Assembly: GCF_032118995.1 (NCBI RefSeq)
Contig: NC_092655.1
Coordinates: 15,254,406-15,318,405, forward strand
Direction of reading: 5' to 3'
DNA length: 64,000 bases
DNA from: Asterias amurensis
Lineage: Eukaryota; Echinodermata; Asteroidea; Forcipulatida; Asteriidae
Shown: piece after piece, positions 20,938-31,119 of the stretch
Layout of the letters: each line of letters begins with the position of its first letter
How positions within the stretch are numbered: the first letter of the stretch is position 1
Program-made: the position numbers and the translations under genes
The notes under the pieces: model-generated
What the model was told of the DNA's origin: nothing
Database searches by the model: none
Seen by the model: the letters and a program-made list of their open reading frames with translations, nothing else

Positions 20938-23900
20938 TCAATACTGTTGGAGATTGGCATTCAGAAACGGAAGCAACTGGATATCTCTAGCATCTAACAG
21001 GGACCTCTTGGCTGTAATGCGCCCACCCGCTGAGCTGAATAACTGCTCTGAGGGAACGCTGGTCGACGGAATGCAGAGGTACTTCATGGCAACTGCCGAC
21101 AGCATCGGGTACCTGGGACCATTCTGCTGCCACCACTTGAGAGGCTCTGCCTCCAGACCAAGGCGGGGTTCAGTGAGGTACCTGCGAATCTCATCTTTAG
21201 CGCCTCCTATGGGTTCTGAGTCAGCCACGCCCATGTTCTCATCTTCGAACATGTTGCCCAGTAAGGAAGCCCACGCCATGACGGGTTTTTTAGAGGGGGG
21301 CTCGTCTGTCGAGGCACTTTCATCTATCCTGTTCTCTGTGAGTAGCAAGGCCTCCTTGGCAATCTCATTGTGAAGTTCAATCTTCTGCATCTCAGAGAGG
21401 AAAGGCAGTTTCTTGTAGCGGGCGTCTAAAAACGTGGCCTTGGGGAGGATGACAGAGTTACTAGGGTCATCGTAAACACTGAACAGCTCTTCCGCCATGG
21501 CTTGTTTCATCTCGGTGATCTCGGGCAGGTCGCCTGCTCTCTGCTTCAGAACTTCCTTCAGATAATATAAAGCTGGCATGAGTCCAGATACAGAGACGTA
21601 ACTTTTGCCGAGGAAGGTCTCTGAAAGTGTCTGAAGAGGAGCTAAGACTTTCTCAATCTCTTCGACAATTTTTATGTCGGTCTCAGAAAACTCCAGATCC
21701 ATTCTCTCTGAGGCAGCAAGTACCGTCTTCAGTAGCTCTCTCTTATCCAGTATGGCCCTCAACATGCTGTGTGTTGTGCCAAGTGGAACTTTCAGGTCTT
21801 GCATGGTGATGTCCAGGGAGGTTTCCTGGGGGGTCGCTGGCCGTGGTGGCTCTGTCTGGTGGATTGAGGTCAATGCAGAGATATCAGTGTGGTCCTCTAC
21901 TCCTATCTGAGCTGCTGTCACTAACTGCTCCAGGACATCGAGCTGCCGCTGGACATCAAGGTGCTGGTTACTGTCATACTGCTGAGAAATGTCCACTTGC
22001 TGGGAAGCCCCCGGGACTTCCGCCTCTGCCTGGATAGACTCATCGATGGAAATTTTCAGTTTTGGCGAACCATGGATAAACTCTACCAACCTTATGCAAC
22101 ACTGAATGGGCCCTTGGACACCAGGGCACTGCAGTCCTGCGATGACCAAGGAATTCAGAGTGTGGCCAAGGCACGGGACATGCTTTCCTGTGAAGCTGTT
22201 CTTCACAGCGTTGTTGGTGACCAGAGCGCTGATCTTTAGCGGGTCATCACTGATTCCCCACTCGGCAGCAACCTTGTTGAGAAACTCTGCTATGTGCACG
22301 GCATCGTGAGGCAGAGGAAACTCTACATTCTCTAGCATGAAACTTTTCAGCTCCCAGTCAAATGTCAGAAGGTGAGCCGTCACGGCCATGTACTGCTCGA
22401 TGGAAGAGCGCCCCCAGACATCGATAGAAAGCGCAACGTGTTTGGCCTCCTTCACCATCGGCATGACAGTCGTTTGCTTGACTTGATCATACAGGAGGGG
22501 CATGACCCGCAGGGTGAAGTCTTCCCTTGTCGGGAGGTTGTATCTTGGATCAAACTCATACAGCATTTTCCTGAAGCTGGGCTCTTCTAAGGATTCCAGA
22601 GGCTTCAGGTCCTTTGCAAGATAGTTGGCAACACAAGCCGACAATCTCTTTCTTCTGCTGGTCTGCAGTATACCTGTTCTTTGCTGTCTCCCCTGTGGAA
22701 TATAAACGACAAGAGGGGAAAAATATATTAAGATGATAAGAAAAGGAAACTTGAACACAAATTGCAGATTTCATCTATTTGAGTATTGTAACAGAGTTTT
22801 AACCCCCCCCCCCCCAAAAAAAATAACAAATACCATTTGCAACTCTAAACAAACACCAAATGTTTTCTTGAATTTACGTTACTTATTTCCATGAATTTTG
22901 TTACTCTTTATCCTAATAAATAGAGCCTTGTGAAGTGTATAAACAGAGCTACAGTAATGTACATCGTAGGCACGCTAGGCAATTTACAGGCAACCAGTTC
23001 AAGACAATCAATATCAAAGAGAATCCATATGAATGTTCACATATTATTCTTCGGGATGACAATACAATATTTGAAGAAAAAAAAATGCTTCTGTGCTACT
23101 AAAGTGGTTCTATAGTCTGCATGGCAATTAATTGCCTCAAAGTTGCATGTAAAAGTTGCCTCGTATGATAAGGCCATTAAGCATCCACACTTGTCTCACC
23201 TCACTAGATGGTGTGCCCATCATCCTCCGTGGGGTACTAGCGACCATCTTGTGTACCCTCGGATGACGATGATCCAGATGGTTCCGCATGACGGTGGTGC
23301 TGGAGTTAGTGTAGATCAGCTGCTTGCCGCAGATGGCACACACTGCTTTATCAGTAGACAAGGCCTCGTCCGGGTCGTTGGGGTCAGGCATGAAGCCGAA
23401 GAAGCGCCAGATAGCGCTGGAGGTGGCTCCTTTCTTACGAATTAGGCCTTTCTTTTGCAGCAGGTCTTCGGAGAAGAGTTCTTCTTCTGTCTGCAAAACA
23501 AAACCCACAAAAACAACATTTAAATTCTAAATCTTCCTTTTTCATTTTGACCAGAGTGGAAATATTATAGTAGTGGAAATCTGAATTGCACGTAGGCAAT
23601 TAGTAGTTTTATAAATTATTTAACTGTCTTTGAAACAACAAGAATCAACTAAAGTATCCATGGCCCAAATTCATAATTTCATAAAGCTGGAGCATTTGTT
23701 ACATTGATGTAAAATCTTCTCTGGTAACCAGTTTCTATTTGAAGGAAAATTGTAATGCACTAAGCATTTTCATTTAAGCTTACAGATTTCATGAAACTCT
23801 GCCTAGGGCTCAAATTCATTCATAAAGCCTGCAAGTACAAAAACTCGCTAAGCACAAACAAATCTTGCATAGAAAAAGTAGATTACCAACCAGAATACCA

Positions 23901-26441
23901 TACAGTTGACATTGCTGTGACTGGTACGCTACTTATTTCTTGCTAAGCAGAGAAATTTGATGAGCAGAATTTGGAAATCTGGCTCTTTTCTCCAGAGATT
24001 CTTACCAATGAAGCCATATTTGATTCCTCGATCTCGGCCTGATCCTCTGCAACTTTCACTTTGGGGTCGGTGGCGTTGATGTCCAGCATGTCCTGTGACA
24101 CCTCCACCATCTCCCACTGATTGTGCTCAGCAAACTCCTTCTTGTGGATGAGGCGCATATGGGAGCGCATTGGAGAAGTGCCGCCATGATAACTCATCTT
24201 CTTCTCGCAGAGGTCACAGGTCACAAACTCCTTGTTGGTCTCTTGGGTCTCGGGGTCGATGGGGAAGTAGAAGTAGTTCCAGACCCAGCTGGAGCTTCTC
24301 TTGGGGACCATATTCTTCCTCTTGCGAAGCTCATTGCCTTGAAGCCGTGACGACTGGAAGCAAAAAATAATAAAAGATGATTAAATTAACTTTTATTTTG
24401 TTTGCCATCAGTGGCTTTGGTACAAATATAATTATCATTTTATTTTTGTTCTCAACTTCCCTATCATAATTCTACGCCTTGTGCAAGTCTACAATGTTTA
24501 TCGCAAAACATCTCTTACTTATTATTTGAAATTAAAAATTATTTGAATTCGTGAATGGGAAAAGCTTTATATGCAATCAAAACAAAAAATCAATAACAAA
24601 ATTGTGAAATTGGATTTTGTTATAAGTAAGAAGAAGAACATTTTATGGAAATGACAAGTACAGATTACTGAAACATGAAACTTTAGACAATTATAATAAA
24701 TTATTTAGATTGGAAAATATTTCTTTACAAAACACAAACAAACCTGGCTAAATTTATTTTCAAGGAGTATTGGTTGAACTGATTTTTTTGCCGAAAAGAA
24801 AGCCAAAGTAATATTTAAGTAAAACAGGGATGGTACTCACCATAGTTGATCGAACACCCTTTGGTCGGCCCACTTTTCCCTTGGCCATTTTTTTTTCTGG
24901 TGGAGCTTTTACGAGGGTGTCAAACACATTGGGGTGGCGCCCCTTCAGATGTTTATGCATCACCGTGGTGCTCTTGTTGTACGAGAGGCACTTGTTGCAC
25001 AGCGCACAAACAATTTCATCCTCGCAGGCCGGTTCAGTTGGATCGCTGGGGTTGCACGGAAACCCAAAGTATTTCCAAATGGGACTGGAAAAGCCTTTTC
25101 GAACGAGGAGGTTTTTCTGCAGCAATAGATCTTTCTGCATGATTGTGCCACGAGGCTGTAGAAAAAGAATAAGATAAAAGCTCTCTCAACGTTTTGCAGG
25201 TGGTAGGCCTAACACTTTGGAACTTTTTCTCTATTCTGTATTCTCTTAGCCTTTTTGTCACAAGATCATTGCTGTTTTCTGCCTCATAAGTTCGAAAATG
25301 CTTTACCAATCCTTAACATTCCTGTGACGTTTCAGGAGATGTTCTCAATCTGTGGAATTTAAAAGGTATTTCGCCTCATACTCTTCTTAGCATGGATGCT
25401 AAGCATGGATGCTTAGCATGCTTAGCACACTGCATTTATAATTTTAAGTCATTTAAAATTTATTTAAAATTTATGTGAAACATAATTTTGAGGGACTGAA
25501 ATAGCAAAACAAAAATTTTCCTTTACGGTTGGAATTTGCGATTAAACCTGGGCCCATTTTCTTAGATCTGCTGACCGCAACTTCGCAAGCAAAGAATCAG
25601 TTCAACGGAAGCAGGGAATTTCGCTCTTACGTCAAGCGTAATGTCACGGGTAAGCAGGTAAGTTTTGCTTGTGCACATGAATATTCATGTATTCCACAAT
25701 CTTCACTTACACTTTTTGGCACTTGCACAGTAAGTGGAGACTGGACATGCTGGAGAAATCAGCGCAGAACTCGGCGATGACAGAGCCATAAAATTGGGCC
25801 GCATTTGATTTGTTTTTGGATAACTTTCAGTATGGCACCACCACTTTTTCACTCATTTTTACAAAAAGGGATATCTCCTCATTGAGATAAATTAATTAGA
25901 CCTACTATATTTATAATTCATATCGAATAAAAAAGTGGTGGTGCCATACGAAGCGGGGAGTTTTTCCTTGTTTTGTTGGGACTGTTTTTACCTTTAAAAT
26001 TAATTTTAAATTTAACAAGAAAAATCTATTGAGCGGGAAGTTTTTCCTTGTTTTTTTGTTGGGACTATTTTTACCTTGAAAATTAATTTTAAATTTAACA
26101 AGAAAAATCTTCCAAAACTAAAGCTACAGTTACAGCACTTCCACTTGTGTTAGTACGTCAAAACATTAGTTTACCGGAAACCGTTCTCAATTAAAAACAC
26201 TTGAGACAAAATAAATAGTTTTTGCTGGTGTGGGGGTTTAAAAATAAAATGCACATGTATGCCCCAGATGTCGGAATTACACGAACCTCAATAACAATGC
26301 ACATTATTACATTTACAGTATTCATACAGCACTTCGATGTTCGACGAACTGCAAATTGATTTGCTAAAATATACATTTTATGATCAATTTGTGAGCTTTT
26401 AACATATCTAATAAAACAACCTAATGTCTAAATCTTACCAT
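20938..26441 (-). CDS. Domesticated hAT transposase with three BED zinc fingers
   Basis: Five minus-strand exons: 26439-26441 (ATG only; donor ATG|GTAAGA), 24841-25155, 24006-24353, 23200-23490 and 20938-22692 (stop 20938-20940). Every junction is phase 0 with GT-AG sites, giving 903 residues. Three BED fingers each occupy their own exon: IWKYFGF…CALC…HLKGRH, VWNYFYF…CDLC…HMRLIH and IWRFFGF…CAIC…HLDHRH. The last exon holds a hAT transposase body (SIDVWGRSSIEQYMAVTAH) and the C-terminal dimerisation region (LKWWQQNGPRYPMLSAVA, CIPSTSVPSEQLFSSAGGR, ITAKRSLL). ZBED proteins of this layout are nuclear DNA-binding factors derived from transposases. Multiple spliced exons and the absence of terminal repeats argue for a host gene. 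The exact ZBED orthologue is not clear. Confidence 0.82.
22930..23180. repeat. Repeat F (GGCAATTTACAGGCAACCAG type)
   Basis: GGCAATTTACAGGCAACCAG at 22978 is matched at the right end by AAGTTGCATGTAAAAGTTGCC and a GTATGATAAGGCC end. The ends are facing. Other copies: 36770-37028 (two adjacent) and 63800 to the window end. This one lies in an intron of the BED/hAT gene. Confidence 0.55.
25540..25780. repeat. Dispersed repeat R
   Basis: Shared phrases (GGAAGCAGGGAATT, GTCACGGGT, TGCACATG, CTTGTACAGTAAG/CTTGCACAGTAAG) link this block to 59800-59985. They link it more weakly to 50460-50680. It has no coding pattern and lies in intron 1 of the BED/hAT gene. Confidence 0.45.
25818..25955. mobile_element. 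Short foldback MITE, GTATGGCACCACCACTTTTTC arms
   Basis: AGTATGGCACCACCACTTTT faces AAAAGTGGTGGTGCCATACG across about 90 bp. A second copy is at 27288-27420 (GTATGGCGCCACCAC … GTGGCGCCATACGG) and a third, rearranged half at 27460-27535. Confidence 0.65.
25956..26110. repeat. Two-copy tandem duplication, period about 77 bp
   Basis: The block GCGGG(G/A)AGTTTTTCCTTG through TTTAACAAGAAAAATCT occurs twice back to back (about 25956-26028 and 26033-26110). It lies in the first intron of the BED/hAT gene. Confidence 0.7.
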
Positions 26442-26880
26442 TTTGAATTTATGCTCTCAGTAAGTGGCAGAATAAGCACAACTCTTCAAATCAACATTTC
26501 TAGGTTTGGAAGAAAGTTCAGGGGCTTCTGTTGCGAACTTGAAGCCACGCCGCGTGTGCTGTAAAGTGACTGGTACCTAGTGTAAATTCCAACACATTCT
26601 TAACGCAGTTTCTGCACACCAGCTAAAACAGCATGGCGATAAGCCGTGTGCGCAAGCATGGCAAGTCTACACTTTGGAGAGCGCTCAATCTTCAAAGTGG
26701 GCATTTATGTGCGCAATCTTCCGATTGAGCAAATCATTAAAATGCGCCTTTTCCCACACGGGGGGAGCGTGCTAAGCTCTAGAGGGCGCCAGATCAATAA
26801 CGTGGTTGAAAGTTTTGTTTGCCCGGATTTTGATGAGAGACAAGAATTAAGAAAGAAGCAGTTCGGTTTGTTTGTTAACA
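26442..26880. promoter_or_regulatory. Divergent promoter region between the BED/hAT and PCGF genes
   Basis: About 440 bp separate the minus-strand ATG (26441) from the plus-strand ATG (26881), so both genes probably start from this interval. It is relatively CpG-rich for the window and contains a CTCF-like core, CTCTAGAGGGCGCCAG, at about 26778-26793. No TATA box in a convincing position is seen. An upstream open frame from 26646 overlaps the PCGF start. Confidence 0.5.
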
Positions 26881-29800
26881 ATGTCTAGGAGTAGGAATTC
26901 GGGGTCAACAACAGCGTCATGGGGATACAAGGCTCTGCGAGGAAGACCCAAACCAGTGAGACATTTTATTTAGTTATGTTTGAAGACTTTGATTTCGAAA
27001 TGAAAGTTAAAACTTAATTAATTAATGAAATTGAAAGGAAAAACGGCTAGCCCACCACCAAATTCAAGTTGTGAATATGGGGGCTGAGAGACGTCACGTG
27101 TGGGTTCGAATCTCGGTCCCCGCACATGTGTCCTTGACCATGGAGCTCCATGCCTTGACCATGGAGCTCCATGCCTTGACCATGGAGCTCCATGCCTTGA
27201 CCATGGAGCTCCATGCCTTGACCATGGAGGAGAAAACCTTGACCAAGAGTCTTGAGACACTGAATGTTATGCACTTATGCAGTATAACGGATAACTTTCC
27301 GTATGGCGCCACCACTTTTTCACTCATTTTTACAAAAAGGGATATCTCATTGAGGTAAATTAGATACTGTATTATTTCATATCGAATGAAAAACTGGTGG
27401 CGCCATACGGAAACTTTAACCCTTGAAACATTGCAATGCATCTCTCTCTGACTCCCGAGTCTGAAAAGTTTCCGTATGGGGATTTACCTCAATAATCCTT
27501 TTTTTGTAAAAATGAGTGAAAAAGTTATCCGCAGGCTGCCAGTGCCAGCACATTGTTCAAGCAGGTCCCTATCCTATAGTATGACGAGGGCAGAAGAATG
27601 TCAACAAACTTTCTCCATGCCGGTCTGTCTATCTCATGATTTGTCTATATGGCTCACCAGACCAGCAGAGTATACAGTAGTTCTGGTACATATATTTTTA
27701 TGGTTGGAAGTTGGTCTATAACTAGTCGCCCACCAAAGTCGCCCACTACAAAGACGCCACTACAAAGTTGCCCACTACAAAGTTGCTCACTACAAAGTCG
27801 CCCACTACAAAGTTGCTCACTACAAAAGTCCTGTATTGACTACAAAGCCCACTACAAAGTCGCCTACTTCAAATTCACCCACTCTGTTGGGGGTGACTCT
27901 GTCAGGGTTGTCTTTGAGAAGGAGCGACTTTGTATGAGCGAGGGGGCGGCTTTGCAGTGGCCGACTTTGTACTATTCTGACTCTGCCAGCAGGTGTCCAT
28001 GATTCGCACCCCAGTGGAGGACAGTGCCATCTTCTGATAATATTCCCCTCTCATCTCATAATAATAACTACTTTACTTTCCCCAGCTTGTCGTCAGATTA
28101 ACTGAAATCAACCAGTACATTACATGCCATTTATGCAGCGGGTATTATGTAGATGCAACAACTATCATTGAGTGCCTTCATACATGTAAGTTAGCCTGAC
28201 TCTGTTCGAGTCCATTCGACTCCAAATAATTTCATTAGACTGAGCAGACTTTAGTGACTGGCAGTATTGTTTTGTAGTCAATTGAGCCAGGGCCAATGTT
28301 CTCCCTTAACAGTCAAAGTACACTCCTGCCTAGTTTGGTATTGAAAAGCATTCCTACATAATGCAGGCTTGTATTTTTCGTTTTTGAAAGGGCAAGGGCA
28401 CCCAGGCGTTTTCTCCTTGATAAAGGGCACCCTTTTAGAGGAAATTGTAAATTTATATTGAGCTTTTTAAGGGCACTAAGGCAATGACCAGCGGGCAGGG
28501 AGGCCACAAAGGTATTCATTTCCACTGTGAAGTATCAGACCTGAAGTGGCAAGTGCAGCAAAAAGCTAAAACTGGTCCTGTTGGCTAGTCATTGAAAATG
28601 TAATGCCCTTTAGGGCAAAACCTGGTAGCTCTGCTGCGCATGGAGGTGTGACTAAAACAAGACTCGGGGCAAGTTTATCACTCTGGCAAAGTATCAGAGT
28701 GTAATTGACTCTCTTAAATGAGTCAACCTGACTCTTTACGGGTTAATTTGAGTTTTGACAAGTCAAAGTGGCTGTCTGCGAAGCAACATAAGTCACTGTG
28801 TTTTTTAGTCAAACTGACACACTATGATTTGACTTTATTTTACTCCCTTTTGAGTGAACCCAACTCTTGGGAGTCATCTTGATTCCGTTTGAGTTGATAA
28901 TAATAACAAATTCTTGATCTTGATCAACTCAAATTCATGTCACCTCGTGTTTGTTTTAGTCAAACTGATTTACTTTGAGTCTACTTTGATCAGTTTATGA
29001 GTTTATCTGACTCTTTATGAATTAATTAACTTGACTCTGAGTCGACTTGATTCCATCTGACCCCTTTTGAAATAACCCATTCTCTGTGAATCATCCTGTA
29101 TTCCTTTGAGTTGACCTGAGTTGCTTAAAGAGATCTCTGACCTTTAAACTGGTTGAGTCAACTTGAGACTCTGTGGATTCTGACAATTTTAACCTCTTTT
29201 CTTCCCTGAAGTTTGTAAAAGCTGTCTCGTTCAGTATCTCCATAGCAGTAAGAAATGTCCGACCTGTGATGTCCTCATTCACGAAACCAACCCATTCAGC
29301 TGTATCAGGTATGAACAATTTGTTTATCGCGTCTTCATTGCCAGGGATCAAAATTGCCACTAGCCTGCTAGCCCGGGACTAACCAATTTACAGCCAGCAT
29401 ACCAATTTTTCCAGTTTGATAGCCCGGTGGGCTAGTGGAAGCGGCAGCCAGGGGATCACTCAGTTGGTAGAGCGCTGGCACGTTAATCCGGAGGTCGTTG
29501 GTTCGAATCCCACTCTAGTCAATTCTTTGTTCATCCACAAAAATCATTTCAAAATTTACCCAGTCAGTTTCCCTTGTGGCTTATATTGATATCTGAAACA
29601 AATAGTTGCATCCCCTTAAGGCGATCCCCTGGCTGCCGCTTCCCAGGTTGTATCGTAATTTGGGTGTGATCCCTGGGTACACGGCAGTTAACGGTTATGT
29701 GGTTTCTGACGTGCCCCCCCCCCCCCTGAACCCGAACAAAGTTACTGACAAAATAGGAACACAGCCAATATAGGGCTAGATAGCTCAGTGGGTAGAGCGC

Positions 29801-31024
29801 CGGCACGTTATTCCGGAGGTCGTTGGTTCAAATCCCACTCTAGTCAATTCTTTGTTCAACCCCAAAAGTCTTTTTCTTTTGTTGCAGGTTGGATCGGACA
29901 AAACAAGATGTCCTAAACAAACTCCTACCATACGTGTCATCAGGTAATGAATATACATGAGCTATAATCACAAATTGGTTTTACCAACATGTGACCTACT
30001 TCCACTCAACCAAAATGGTCAAAGTAAAAGTCATGACATTGTAGTCCAATGATTTCCATTGGTAAATTGAATTAACCTCTCGGCCATTGATAGGAGTCAA
30101 AAATTTAACTCCCCTAAATGGCCAACCGTGTTAGTCGACGAGGTAAAAAGAAAACCACGCAATTTCAAAACATGTTTGTGTGGATCATTGTATTCTACTG
30201 TTAAATCATCTTTCCAACCATTATGCATTTTGTAACAAACGGTTAAACACGCTTTTTAAAGACCAACTCTTACGATCCAAGGCAACGTGTCCCTGTAAAG
30301 CAGAATTTGGTTTGGTGCGATTCTGGAGCGCATCTCTGAAACGGGTGTAAGGCCTGCTCAGTAGCTGAACCAAGATGCTGGAACTCAGTACCTCTCAACA
30401 TTCGTTCTAGCATCTCTGTTCATTAATATAGTTATGCAGGCCTGTATTCTTCATTTTTTGACAGGGCAAGGGCCTAAAGGCATTTTCTCCTTGGTAAAAA
30501 TTGCCCTTTGAGGAAATTGTATATTTTTACTGGAGCATTTCAAGGGCACCAAGGCAATGACCAGGGGGCATGGAGGCGACGCCTTCATTGCCTTGAAGTA
30601 TCGGGCTTGGTTGTGAGTATTGGTGTTCAGATTGTGATTACTTCACTCTTAATTGTTAACTCCCCACAGATGAGCATGAAAACAAGATATTATTCTACAA
30701 GCAGAGAGGCATACAGTTTCCCGAGCAAGGTAAATGTGGAATTCCATTCCAAACTCCATCAAAAGGTCTAGTAGTCTTGCCATGTTCAAAAGGTCACTGA
30801 AAACATTCTTTTTCAATCAGTAACTCTCGCCTGGCTTGGCCTGCACATTCTTGTCAAAGAGAGACCGACTTTTCCCGGGTCTTTCTTGGCTAAATGCTGC
30901 AAGCTTTGCCTAGTCATGGTTTTCCTCTTCGTTTTTTAGTACATTTTTTTATTGCATTTTTATTGTTGTTTTTCCTGTCATTCTCTAAGCGCTTTGTAAC
31001 CTTAGAAAAGGCGCTATATAAATG

Positions 31025-31119
<95 letters not shown>

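Noticed and set aside
20834-21373. 179-codon plus-strand open frame
   Set aside because: Antisense shadow of the hAT transposase C-terminal exon.
26646-26888. 80-codon frame upstream of the PCGF start
   Set aside because: No protein similarity recognised; at most an upstream open frame overlapping the main start, so it is mentioned only in the promoter entry.
27132-27231. Regular 21-bp repeats considered as a CRISPR-like array
   Set aside because: Units are contiguous with no unique spacers, and the sequence is an animal intron; it is a minisatellite.
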